Shown: piece after piece, positions 7,333 to 14,768 of the stretch | How the letters are laid out: each line of letters starts with the position of its first letter | Numbering within the stretch: position 1 is the stretch's first letter | NCBI GenBank assembly: GCA_031255115.1 | Contig: JAIRTD010000249.1 | Location: 1-23,354, forward strand | Reading direction: 5' to 3' | DNA length: 23,354 nucleotides | Source: Spirochaetaceae bacterium | Lineage (GTDB): Bacteria; Spirochaetota; Spirochaetia; Treponematales; Breznakiellaceae | Notes under the pieces: model-generated | Database searches by the model: none | Told to the model about the DNA's origin: nothing | What the model saw: only the letters and a program-made list of their open reading frames with translations | Translations under genes and position numbers: made by a program

Positions 7333-7413
7333 GGCTGTGTGTCCGGCCGTACGGCCGGGCTGTACGGCCGGGCCGCGCGGCTGAGGCAGTGTGCGTCCGG
7401 GCAGCGCGGCCGC
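7329..7413. repeat. GC-rich repeats and palindromes between convergent genes
   Basis: The end of the methyltransferase gene and the gap after it hold two copies of CTGAGGC[TA]GTGTG (7329-7341 and 7381-7393), 52 bp apart. They also hold a perfect 16-bp palindrome CCGGCCGTACGGCCGG (7343-7358), a direct repeat GTACGGCCGGGC (7349-7360 and 7362-7373), and GCGGCCGC (7406-7413). Strong hairpins could form on either strand and may help end transcription from both sides. There is no T tract. Confidence 0.6.
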
Positions 7414-7424
7414 TCTGATTGCGC

Positions 7425-7450
7425 ATAACTATCAGCGATAACTATCCGCG
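7425..7450. repeat. 13-bp tandem duplication over the stop codon of the ABC ATPase gene
   Basis: Two adjacent copies of ATAACTATC[AC]GCG (7425-7437 and 7438-7450) overlap the TAG stop of the minus-strand ATPase gene (7442-7444). The second copy encodes the last codons and the first lies just downstream. This looks like a replication-slippage duplication. Confidence 0.75.
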
Positions 7451-8203
7451 CGTCAAAAATTCAACACGGACAGCTTCGGGGAGTTCGAACACTGTTTTTA
7501 GTACGCCGTCCGTGAGTGTCTGTTCGGGGCTTCCCCGGGCGGCTATACGGCCTTTGCAAAGCACGATGATCTTGTCGGCGTAGAGCCGGGCGAGGCCGAG
7601 TTCGTGGAGGCTTGCCAGCACCGCCCTTCCTTGTTCCTTTGCCAGGGATACAAGCAGTTCCATGATGCGGTAGCGGTAGCCGAGGTCAAGGTTCGCCGCC
7701 GGTTCGTCAAGGAGCAGGCACGGGGCTTCCTGGGCCACTGCCCTGGCTATGAGGACGCGCTGGTATTCGCCGCCGGAATGTTCGTTTACCGGTCGCCGCA
7801 CAAAGCCGTCAAGACCGGCGGCTTCTATGGCGTGCCTTACCGCCTGTTTGTCCGCAGCGTTTTCGCCGCCGAACCAGCCCTGTCTAAAAAAGCGGCCCTG
7901 GGCTATATATTCTTCAACGGTAAAGGACCAGGGAACGCCGCTTTCCTGAAAAAGATACGCCAGGCGCGCCGCCCTTTCCCGGCGGGAATACTCGTTGAGC
8001 TTTCTGCCGTCAAGCCTGATTTCGCCGCTGCTTTGGGGAAGCAGGCCGCCCAGGGTTTTAAGGAGGGTGGTCTTTCCCGAACCGTTTGGGCCTATGAGTA
8101 CGGTAAGTTCTCCCCGGTGAACGGCAAGGTCTATGCCGTCCAATACGGGCTTTTTCCTGTACGCCGCGCCAAGGCCCGTTGCCTCAAGAGCCGGGACATT
8201 CAT
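7442..8203 (-). CDS. ABC transporter ATP-binding protein, BtuD/FecE type
   Basis: This 253-residue cytoplasmic ATPase would power uptake of cobalamin, haem or ferric siderophore. It has Walker A GPNGSGKTT (38-46), a Q-loop (YLFQESG), the signature HSGGEYQR, Walker B LLLDEPAANLDL and an H-loop histidine in SLHELGLA. The overall sequence fits the FecCD-associated ATPase family. The signature starts with histidine instead of the usual leucine, a tolerated variation. The start ATG at 8203 overlaps the permease stop by 4 nt (ATGA), with GAGGA about 8 nt upstream, so translation is coupled. It is the last gene of the dxs operon. The substrate cannot be fixed from the ATPase alone. Confidence 0.93.
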   Translation of the reverse strand: MNVPALEATGLGAAYRKKPVLDGIDLAVHRGELTVLIGPNGSGKTTLLKTLGGLLPQSSGEIRLDGRKLNEYSRRERAARLAYLFQESGVPWSFTVEEYIAQGRFFRQGWFGGENAADKQAVRHAIEAAGLDGFVRRPVNEHSGGEYQRVLIARAVAQEAPCLLLDEPAANLDLGYRYRIMELLVSLAKEQGRAVLASLHELGLARLYADKIIVLCKGRIAARGSPEQTLTDGVLKTVFELPEAVRVEFLTRG

Positions 8204-9222
8204 GAAAAATTCCTCAGCTTTCTTCCCTGGCTGACAAGCAGAAAAATAAAAAACGGAGAACCTGCAAGGGAAGTTATGATACCCAGGGGAAGTTCCATAG
8301 GCGGCATGGCGGCCCGGGCAAGGCTGTCGGAAAGCAGCACCAGTATGGCGCCTGACAGGGCCGCGGCTGGAAAAAGCCTCCTGTGGGAAGGTCCGGCAAT
8401 AAGCCGCACACAGTGGGGGGCCACGAGTCCGACAAAGCCTATGATCCCCGCCTGGGCTACTGCCGCGGCCGAGGCAAGGGAAGCGCCGAGGCCTATCAAA
8501 AGGCGGGTTTTTTTTACGTCTACCCCAAGACTTTCCGCGGCCTCATCGCCCTGGAGCATGAGGTCAAGGGGCCGCGCGGCAAGGACTATGATGATGCAGC
8601 CTAACGCCATGACCGGCAGACCGGGCCAAAGCCCCGCCCAACTGCTTCCGCCGAGGCTGCCCAGAAGCCAGTAGTAGACCCTGGTAAGGTTTTTGTCCTT
8701 AATCACCATGATCAGCGAGAGCAGGGCGGAAAAAAAGGCCCCTATGCCCGAACCGGCAAGGAGCAGGGCCGCGGCGGGCGGCGGATTACCGGCCGAGCGC
8801 GACACCGCAAAGGCGAGGGCCACCGCGCAGAGGGCGCCGGAAAAGGCGGAAAGCTGAACAAGGGGAAAGGCGCCCGGAGCCGGGCCCCAGGTCATGGCCA
8901 GGGCCGCTCCCAGCGCCGCGCCGGCCGAAGCGCCGATTACAAAGGGGTCGGCAAGGGAATTGCGGAAAAAACCCTGGAACGCCGCTCCTGAAAGGGCGAG
9001 CGAAGCGCCCACGGCAATACCGAGAATAAGGCGGGGGAGGCGTATCGAAAAAAGTATCAGCGCCGAAGTATCATCCCCCCTGCCTGAAAGGGCGGGAACA
9101 AGAGCTTCCCACAGCGCGGCGGGGCTTATCAAAACCGGGCCGGAAAAAAGCCCGGCAAAAAAAGACAGCCCAAGGACGAGGAAGAGAATGACGATGAACA
9201 AGAAGTAGCCCTGTTTGGTCAT
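8200..9222 (-). CDS. ABC transporter permease, FecCD/BtuC family
   Basis: The 340-residue, strongly hydrophobic protein has the many membrane helices of the FecCD/BtuC permease family, whose dimers form the pore for vitamin B12 or iron-chelate uptake. Family stretches are visible: RLPRLILGIAVGASLALSGA near residues 61-80, then FRNSLADPFVIGASAGAALGA, and near the C-terminus GFVGLVAPHCVRL followed by the ATPase-contact region. The start ATG at 9222 overlaps the stop of the binding-protein gene by 4 nt (ATGA). Only one permease gene is present, so the transporter would use a homodimer. Its place at the end of an operon headed by dxs is unusual for a nutrient importer. Confidence 0.94.
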   Translation of the reverse strand: MTKQGYFLFIVILFLVLGLSFFAGLFSGPVLISPAALWEALVPALSGRGDDTSALILFSIRLPRLILGIAVGASLALSGAAFQGFFRNSLADPFVIGASAGAALGAALAMTWGPAPGAFPLVQLSAFSGALCAVALAFAVSRSAGNPPPAAALLLAGSGIGAFFSALLSLIMVIKDKNLTRVYYWLLGSLGGSSWAGLWPGLPVMALGCIIIVLAARPLDLMLQGDEAAESLGVDVKKTRLLIGLGASLASAAAVAQAGIIGFVGLVAPHCVRLIAGPSHRRLFPAAALSGAILVLLSDSLARAAMPPMELPLGIITSLAGSPFFIFLLVSQGRKLRNFS

Positions 9223-10130
9223 GGGTGCAGTATCTCCGTTATGAGCAATACCGCGTCGGCCAGCCTCGGCCCGTAACGGTTTATCATATCGGCGTCGACC
9301 GAGGCTATGCGTCCCGCCTCTACCGCCGGTATACGGGACCAGGACGGCCGTTTTGCGAGCAGGGCCGCGTCAAGTTTATGATCGCTGGCTGAAAGTATCC
9401 ACTGGGGACGGCGGCGCAGAACTTCTTCATAACTGACCTCGGGCCAGCGCTGGTTTAGATCTTCAAATATGTTCCTGCCGCCCGCAAGCGCTATGGCCTC
9501 GCTTATCAGCGTAGGAGCCCCGGCGCTTAAAAGCGGCTGGTCCCAGAGTTCCCAAAAAACACCGGGAACTTCCCGGCCCTGCCATCTGAGCCGCGCCTGT
9601 TCAATTTTTTTTTGCATCGCGTCAATCACCAGCAGGGCGTTTTCTTCGTAACCGGTACGCGCGCCGAGAAGGCGTATAACGTCATACACCTCGGAAAAAT
9701 TCTCCGGTTCCACGGCAAGGGACGCTATGCCGAGGTTGTCAAGGAGTTCGACAACGCGGCCGTGCATTTCTTCCGAGACGATTACCAGGTCGGGACGCAG
9801 CGCCGCTATGGTTTCGACGCTTACCGTAGCCCCGGAAAAACCTCCTACCCTGGTTTTTTCCGCTGTCTGTGGAGGGTAGTTACAGTAATCGGTAAGGCCA
9901 ACAAGTTCCTTGCCGGCGCCCAGGGCGTAAAGTATTTCCGTTACCCCGGGATTAAGACTAACGATGCGCTGCGGTAAATCGCCGCCAGAGCCTTTTTCAG
10001 GGGCGCGCCTGTTACCGCCCCGGCCTTCATTTCCGCAGCCCAAAACAGCAAGGCAAAGGAGAATAGAAACCGCCGCAGGAACAAGAAAAGAAAACAGCTT
10101 TCTGACATTCATAAAAATTCCAACGCTCAT
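9219..10130 (-). CDS. Periplasmic substrate-binding lipoprotein, BtuF/FecB-like
   Basis: The 303-residue protein begins with a basic and hydrophobic segment ending in the lipobox VLGC, making C32 the likely lipidated residue. The mature part is a class III metal-chelate/cobalamin binding protein: RIVSLNPGVTEILYALGAG, then GLTDYCNYPP, and AALRPDLVIVSEEM in the first lobe. The SLNPGVTE and DYCNYPP stretches resemble BtuF, favouring cobalamin, but ferric chelates or haem remain possible. ATG 10130 is chosen because it forms TGATG with the truA stop and has GGGAG about 8 nt upstream. An internal ATG at 10112 is a possible alternative start. No cobalamin riboswitch is seen, so regulation would follow the whole operon. 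Confidence 0.9.
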   Translation of the reverse strand: MSVGIFMNVRKLFSFLVPAAVSILLCLAVLGCGNEGRGGNRRAPEKGSGGDLPQRIVSLNPGVTEILYALGAGKELVGLTDYCNYPPQTAEKTRVGGFSGATVSVETIAALRPDLVIVSEEMHGRVVELLDNLGIASLAVEPENFSEVYDVIRLLGARTGYEENALLVIDAMQKKIEQARLRWQGREVPGVFWELWDQPLLSAGAPTLISEAIALAGGRNIFEDLNQRWPEVSYEEVLRRRPQWILSASDHKLDAALLAKRPSWSRIPAVEAGRIASVDADMINRYGPRLADAVLLITEILHP

Positions 10131-10888
10131 CAAACACGCTCCCGGTAATAGTCAACCTTCCAGAGGAACAATCCTGAAGGAGGAACCGTCGGCCCGGCAA
10201 GGGAACGGTCTCTGGAATTCAATATGTCCTTAAAGGCCGCGTCTGAATACCCCTTCTTTTCGTAGTGCAGCAGGGTCCCGGTTACGGAACGGACCATGCG
10301 CCAGAGAAAGGCATTGGCGCGTATCTCAAAAACCAGCGTATCCCCCTGAACAAAAAAAGACGCCCCGTAAATATGGCGCTGCCGGGATTTGCTCGGGTCT
10401 CCGGGACTCGCAAAGATTGAACAGTCCGTCTCGCCTTGCAAAAGCCTCGCGTAGCTGTTAAGCCGGTTGATGTCGGGCCGCCGCCATAACTGGAGGGCAT
10501 AGCGTTTTTCGTGGGGGAGGGCGGCCCTTCCGGCTATAATGTGGTAGCGGTAAGTTCTGGACCGGGCGTCAAAGCGGGCGTGAAAATCCGTGTAGGTTTC
10601 CGAGGCGTCGAGCACCCGCACATCCTGGGGAAGCAGCGAATTAAGGGCCGGCACAAAGCGGCGGCCTTCCATATTCGCTATGGCAGTGTAGAAATTCGCC
10701 GTCTGTCCCGCCGCGTGAACCCCGGCGTCCGTTCTTCCCGAACCGGTGAGGGCCTTTTTTTCTTTATGAATCGTCTCCAGCGCCGTCTCCAAAATGGCCT
10801 GGACGGTTCTTCTTTCCTTTTGTCTCTGCCAGCCCGCAAAATCAGTACCGTCATAGGCAATGAGCAGGCGTATGTTCCGTTCACTCAT
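10130..10888 (-). CDS. truA: tRNA pseudouridine synthase A (TruA)
   Basis: TruA converts uridines 38-40 of the tRNA anticodon stem-loop to pseudouridine. The 252-residue protein starts MSERNIRLLIAYDGTDFAGWQ, typical of the family, and contains the catalytic aspartate D54 in SGRTDAGVHA. Later family segments include ARFDARSRTYRYHI and FLWRMVRSVTGTLL. The frame is open far upstream, but that extension lies within the DUF2225 gene and is rejected. The ATG at 10888 overlaps the upstream stop by 8 nt (ATGAGTGA). The stop overlaps the binding-protein start by 1 nt. Confidence 0.96.
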   Translation of the reverse strand: MSERNIRLLIAYDGTDFAGWQRQKERRTVQAILETALETIHKEKKALTGSGRTDAGVHAAGQTANFYTAIANMEGRRFVPALNSLLPQDVRVLDASETYTDFHARFDARSRTYRYHIIAGRAALPHEKRYALQLWRRPDINRLNSYARLLQGETDCSIFASPGDPSKSRQRHIYGASFFVQGDTLVFEIRANAFLWRMVRSVTGTLLHYEKKGYSDAAFKDILNSRDRSLAGPTVPPSGLFLWKVDYYRERV

Positions 10889-11750
10889 CAGTCTCATTGA
10901 GCTCGATATTGATATTGTCGTAAAGCTGCCTTGCGTGTTCGAGAAGGGGGCCGGGTTTGCTTTTGGTTGATTTGCCGAGGCCGAATATTTTGGCGATGGT
11001 ACGCTTGGCCTCGCCCAAAAGATCCGCCCTGCGTTCCGTGTCCCGTATTCCGTACTTGTACTGCAAAAGTCCCGCCAGGTACAGTACTCCTTCGTAACCG
11101 TAGTTCTTGTCCGTATCAGGGCCGAAATTCTTGATTCCCGAAAGCGGTTCCTTTCCGGACTGCTCCCTGAGTACTGCTTCGGAGTAGAGGAACTGGGCCT
11201 TTTTTTTGAAGAGCCGGGAAAGCCAGTCAAAATTCTGGTCAGGGTGCTGGCCGTGCAGTTCATCCAGAAGCCAGCCCCCCCTCAGGGCGGAAATGGCCTG
11301 CTTTATGGTAGGAGAAAATTCCTTTGGAAAATAATCGTAACTTTTCAGGGCGAGGTAATGGGAAACCGCGCCTTCAACAAGTCCGCGGGGACCGGAAAAA
11401 TCCACCGGCGGAAAAACTTTCTGGACCTCTTCTACCCTTGCTTCCCGGTCCTGCATGGCCTTGTCCCAGCGGTTTTCCGGGAGGCTCTGAAAGTCCTTGT
11501 CCCAGGCGGCAAACCAGCATTCCGGGCATACGGTAACCGGATAGTTGAGGGGATAAACCGTGCCGAATTTTACCGAAGGTTCATAGAGTCTGTGCAGCTC
11601 GTCGGTGAGGGCCCCCGCGATGAGCCGCCCGCCGCCTGACAGAAGCTCCTCTCTCTGGAGAAGGGCGTCGCAGAGCGGACAGCGTATTTCGTCCTTGGAT
11701 AAAAACGAGATCTTTATTTCCCGGTCCTCAAACCTGTTTACATCCATCAT
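10881..11750 (-). CDS. DUF2225 protein with four-cysteine zinc-ribbon-like N-terminus
   Basis: This 289-residue protein appears to belong to the DUF2225 family found in spirochaetes and Firmicutes; its function is not established. C24 and C27 (CPLC) and C75 and C78 (CPEC, then WFAAWDKDF) probably bind zinc. The rest looks helical, with several YSEAVL/GYEGVLYLAGLLQYK-type stretches suggestive of TPR-like helical pairs. No signal peptide is seen, so it is probably cytoplasmic. The ATG at 11750 (first of two adjacent ATGs) is chosen for the GGAGA about 7 nt upstream in the 13-nt gap after acpS. Its position between acpS and truA inside a housekeeping operon suggests a basic cellular role, but this is inference. 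Confidence 0.85.
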   Translation of the reverse strand: MMDVNRFEDREIKISFLSKDEIRCPLCDALLQREELLSGGGRLIAGALTDELHRLYEPSVKFGTVYPLNYPVTVCPECWFAAWDKDFQSLPENRWDKAMQDREARVEEVQKVFPPVDFSGPRGLVEGAVSHYLALKSYDYFPKEFSPTIKQAISALRGGWLLDELHGQHPDQNFDWLSRLFKKKAQFLYSEAVLREQSGKEPLSGIKNFGPDTDKNYGYEGVLYLAGLLQYKYGIRDTERRADLLGEAKRTIAKIFGLGKSTKSKPGPLLEHARQLYDNINIELNETDE

Positions 11751-11763
11751 ATCCGTTCTCCGC

Positions 11764-12138
11764 TTAATCGGCTTCCAATACAATCATGGCAAGGGCGTTA
11801 TCCCGCTCATGGGTCAGTGATATATGAATCCGTGAGGCCCCGGTTTTTTCCAGGGCGCTTTGGGCGGTATCAAAGAGCTTGATCTCAGGTTTACCGTTGT
11901 GGCTGTTTACCACCAGTATATCCTTGAGCACAATACCCGAAAGCCCTGTTCCCAGCGCCTTGCCGAGGGCTTCCTTTGCCGCAAATCGGGCGGCCAGGGA
12001 CAGAGCCGCGCCTTTTCCCCTGGACCGGGAAAGTTCCAGTTCTTCAGGGTGAAAAAAACGTTCAAGGAGGCCCGGAGTATCAATCCATTTTTTAAGCCTC
12101 TTTACATGAACCACGTCAATGCCTATGCCGGTTATCAT
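11764..12138 (-). CDS. acpS: Holo-[acyl-carrier-protein] synthase (AcpS)
   Basis: AcpS transfers 4'-phosphopantetheine from CoA to the serine of acyl carrier protein, activating fatty-acid synthesis. The 124-residue length is standard. The Mg/CoA-binding aspartate is D8 in GIGIDVV and the catalytic-region glutamate is E56 in RFAAKEALGKALG. The C-terminal SLTHERDNALAMIVLE matches the family SISH.....A motif. ATG 12138 is preferred: it begins MITGIGIDVV as in homologues and has AAGGA about 7 nt upstream. A GTG at 12153, directly abutting the ybbR stop, is the alternative and would add five residues. Confidence 0.95.
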   Translation of the reverse strand: MITGIGIDVVHVKRLKKWIDTPGLLERFFHPEELELSRSRGKGAALSLAARFAAKEALGKALGTGLSGIVLKDILVVNSHNGKPEIKLFDTAQSALEKTGASRIHISLTHERDNALAMIVLEAD

Positions 12139-12153
12139 AATGCCGTCCTTCAC

Positions 12154-13098
12154 CTAAGGTCCGGTCTGTATTTCTACATCGACGCTTCCCGGCTCAAAGG
12201 CGATTGTCTCAAAAGACCCAGGGGCCTCCGCGTGGACCGGCAGCGTATACGAACCCGGCAGGTTTATGCCGGAACAGTCAACGTACAAAACCCCGGCGGG
12301 CAGGACAAGACTTTGAAGGGGATTCTGGCTTCCCTCAAGGGTTATGCGGCCATACCATTCAAGGTCGTCAGAGCTAAAACGGCTGTTAAGATCCCGGAAC
12401 TGAATGGGAATATTGTCAAAGTTTCTTTGGATTATCGTGCCTCTGATAAGCCCCCTGATTTCTACGGCGCCGCCTCCCTGGATCACGACCAGGGGATCGT
12501 TGTTTAATATATGCACCTGGGAAGTAAAGTTGCTGTTGCGGTCCTTGAGTTCAATATAATCGGTAGAAAAGCTGGCGATTTCTTCGATGCGTCTCCGGGG
12601 CCCGACAATCTCGACCTGGGACGGTTCAATCGTATAGGACGCAAGTTCATACCCGTCCTCCGGGGCCCCTGTAAAACTGGGCGTTACGGGAACCACGCGG
12701 CGCTCGCGGTAATCAAGCTCAAAGCTGACTTCCACCGGATCAACCTGTATCTCAAGGGGCTCTACGCCTAATGCCGTGCCGGTCTTGTTTATCTCTATGG
12801 GAACCTGGTAGGAACCCGGTTCAGTATAGGATGAAAGGTCGACATACACTTCTATGTCGCTGTCCACGATGAGGAAGATGCTGCTGGATTCTCCCCTGAG
12901 GCTTACCCTGACTATACGGGGATAGGAGTTGGCGGGAATGAGGCTGTTTTCGGAACGGACCGTAAGGGGGACCGACAAAAAGCGTTCCTCAAGGGCGCTT
13001 ACTCGGTGAAACACAAAAAGAACTATGGCGACAAAAATAGAGGCTACTTTTGCGAACCAGTTTTCCGTTATTTTTTCCAGCAGTTTTCTACCGTTCAA
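12154..13098 (-). CDS. YbbR-domain membrane protein (CdaR-like)
   Basis: The 314-residue protein has a single N-terminal membrane helix (about 16-30, VASIFVAIVLFVF) followed by an extracytoplasmic, beta-rich region with repeated YbbR-type units. Recurring features are V-P-L/V-x-V openings and YELASYTIEPSQVEIVGP. YbbR proteins (CdaR in Firmicutes) are encoded next to diadenylate cyclase CdaA and modulate it; that role here is inferred from gene order. The only plausible start is TTG at 13098, with GGAAGGA about 9 nt upstream. It overlaps the cdaA stop by 11 nt, and no ATG occurs early in the frame. The stop abuts the acpS region, continuing the coupled operon. Confidence 0.87.
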   Translation of the reverse strand: MNGRKLLEKITENWFAKVASIFVAIVLFVFHRVSALEERFLSVPLTVRSENSLIPANSYPRIVRVSLRGESSSIFLIVDSDIEVYVDLSSYTEPGSYQVPIEINKTGTALGVEPLEIQVDPVEVSFELDYRERRVVPVTPSFTGAPEDGYELASYTIEPSQVEIVGPRRRIEEIASFSTDYIELKDRNSNFTSQVHILNNDPLVVIQGGGAVEIRGLIRGTIIQRNFDNIPIQFRDLNSRFSSDDLEWYGRITLEGSQNPLQSLVLPAGVLYVDCSGINLPGSYTLPVHAEAPGSFETIAFEPGSVDVEIQTGP

Positions 13099-13918
13099 TC
13101 AAGACATCCTTCCCGCTCTCTATGGCGGTTTCCTGTTCACTCTCTCCGCCTCTTGAATCCTGGTCAAGTATCTCCCTGAGTTTGCGCTGTACTTCCAGAG
13201 GAGAAAGGTCATAGTACAGTTTGGCGTCATAGGCCAGTGATATGGCGCCGGTTTCTTCGGAAACCACCAGTATCACGGCGTCGGTCTGCTCCGACATGCC
13301 CAGGGCGGAACGGTGCCGGGTTCCAAAACTCTTTCTGATATCCTGCTGTTCGGACAGGGGCAGCAGACAGCCCGCGGCGGCTATGCGGCCGTTCTGTACG
13401 ATCAGGGCCCCGTCGTGCAGGGGGCCGTCAAATTCAAATATCGTGATGATCAGCGCCGAGGAAAGGTCCGCGTTAATCCGCGTTCCCGTGTCAATGATGT
13501 TTTTGATATTGGTACGCCGGGGAAAAACCACCAGGGCTCCCCGCCTTTGCTGGGAGAGCAGTTCCGCCGCGGTTACCGCCGCTTCGAGCTGGCCGAGGCG
13601 CGGCTTGCTGTCCAGGTTAAAAAAATTCCCCTGGCCTATGCGTATGATGATTTTTCGCAGTTCGGGCTGGAACACTATGGCTACGGCGATAAAGAGCCCC
13701 GGCGCTATAATGTTGAGGACCCATTGCAGGGTGGTAAGCTCAAAAATATGGGCTATGCCGTATACGAGGGCAAGATAGCCCGCGCCCCTGACCAGCTGCA
13801 GGGCCTGGGTCTTTTCGAGGAGGTCATAGGCCTTGTACAGAAGAAAGGCAAGGATGGCAATATCTACGATCGGCCTTATGGGAGTGTACAGTGCGGTAAG
13901 CCGCTCAAAAAATTGCAT
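13088..13918 (-). CDS. cdaA: Diadenylate cyclase CdaA (c-di-AMP synthase)
   Basis: CdaA makes the second messenger c-di-AMP from two ATP. The 276-residue protein has an N-terminal membrane part with about three helices (residues 15-30, 45-60, 65-85) and a cytoplasmic DAC domain. The domain carries the two catalytic signatures, LHDGALIV (DGA at 169-171) and GTRHRSALG (RHR at 201-203). The C-terminus (after about 235) is polar and Glu-rich. The start ATG lies 1 nt after the folP stop, with AGGCGG inside the end of folP. The ybbR gene follows with an 11-nt overlap, matching the CdaA-CdaR pairing in other bacteria. No glmM follows, unlike in Firmicutes. No c-di-AMP phosphodiesterase is in the window. 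Confidence 0.95.
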   Translation of the reverse strand: MQFFERLTALYTPIRPIVDIAILAFLLYKAYDLLEKTQALQLVRGAGYLALVYGIAHIFELTTLQWVLNIIAPGLFIAVAIVFQPELRKIIIRIGQGNFFNLDSKPRLGQLEAAVTAAELLSQQRRGALVVFPRRTNIKNIIDTGTRINADLSSALIITIFEFDGPLHDGALIVQNGRIAAAGCLLPLSEQQDIRKSFGTRHRSALGMSEQTDAVILVVSEETGAISLAYDAKLYYDLSPLEVQRKLREILDQDSRGGESEQETAIESGKDVLIER

Positions 13919-13919
13919 T

Positions 13920-14768
13920 TTATCCGCCTTTCGTTGGTGAACCGGCTATGGCCTTCCAGACCGCAATAAGGTCCGCCGTCTCTTTTACATCATGAACCCT
14001 GAGTATGCGGGCGCCGTAAAACAGGGCGGCGGCATTGGCGGCCAGGGTTCCCCAAAGCCGCTCTTCCACAGGTCTTTTGGTCAACTCGCCGATAAAACTC
14101 TTTCGGGATAAGCCCACAAGAACAGGATAATCGCTGCCGCATATTTCTTCAAGGTGGGCCAGGAGAACACAGTTATCTTCGACAGTCTTGCCAAACCCTA
14201 TGCCCGGGTCAAGAATGATACGGTCCCCGGCTATTCCGGCAGCGCGGGCCCTGGCCGCGGCCTTTTTTAGATACCCGGCAACTTCTACAAGCAGATTGTC
14301 GTAGCGGGGAGCGCTCTGCATGGTTTGGGGCTGCCCTTTTTTATGCATAAGCACCACCGCCGCCTTTCTTTCGGCGCAGAGGGGGGCGAGCAGGGGGTCG
14401 TCCTCCAGGGCGGAAATATCGTTGATTATATCGGCGCCGGCGTCCAGAACAGCCCTTCCGGTTTCCGCCTTTCTCGTATCAACCGAAACCGGCGCACCGG
14501 AGCGCTTTCTAAAGGATTCTATCACCGGCACAAGGCGGCGTATCTCTTCTCCGGCGGGAATATAGGCCGCGCCGGGCCGGCTTGATTCAGCGCCAAAATC
14601 AATAATGGCGGCCCCTTCGTCAAGAAAACGCAGCGCCCTGTCCGCCGCAGCTTCTCCTTTGCTCCGGCTTCCCGCAAAAAATGAATCGTCATTGCAGTTT
14701 ACTATGGCCATGATTACAGGAGAACCGGAAAGATCAAGCGTTCCTCCGGGAAGGCCGACGAGGCTCAT
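13920..14768 (-). CDS. folP: Dihydropteroate synthase (FolP)
   Basis: FolP condenses p-aminobenzoate with dihydropterin pyrophosphate in folate synthesis and is the sulfonamide target. The 282-residue TIM-barrel protein contains DFGAESSRPGA (57-67), SVDTRK with D97, NDISA (116-120), DPGIGFGKT with D187, the LSRKSF stretch with K223, and RVHDV (257-261). Loop 1 reads NCNDDSF (24-30) instead of the usual NVTPDSF, though the first N and the DSF are retained. ATG 14768 is chosen because it makes an ATGA overlap with the dxs stop; the upstream TTG extension lies inside dxs. The gene is tightly placed between dxs and cdaA. Confidence 0.95.
   Translation of the reverse strand: MSLVGLPGGTLDLSGSPVIMAIVNCNDDSFFAGSRSKGEAAADRALRFLDEGAAIIDFGAESSRPGAAYIPAGEEIRRLVPVIESFRKRSGAPVSVDTRKAETGRAVLDAGADIINDISALEDDPLLAPLCAERKAAVVLMHKKGQPQTMQSAPRYDNLLVEVAGYLKKAAARARAAGIAGDRIILDPGIGFGKTVEDNCVLLAHLEEICGSDYPVLVGLSRKSFIGELTKRPVEERLWGTLAANAAALFYGARILRVHDVKETADLIAVWKAIAGSPTKGG

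Noticed and set aside
7604..8674. A 356-codon open frame on the plus strand opposite the ABC transporter genes.
   Set aside because: It lies antisense to the clearly real ATPase and permease genes, shows no family motifs, and arises from the GC-rich codon structure of those genes.
9219..10130. A cobalamin riboswitch that would prove the importer carries vitamin B12.
   Set aside because: The gene start overlaps truA, so there is no room for a riboswitch, and none was seen upstream of dxs.
10889..11263. A 125-residue N-terminal extension of TruA.
   Set aside because: It lies inside the DUF2225 gene in another frame, and TruA homologues begin at MSERNIRLLIAYDG (10888).
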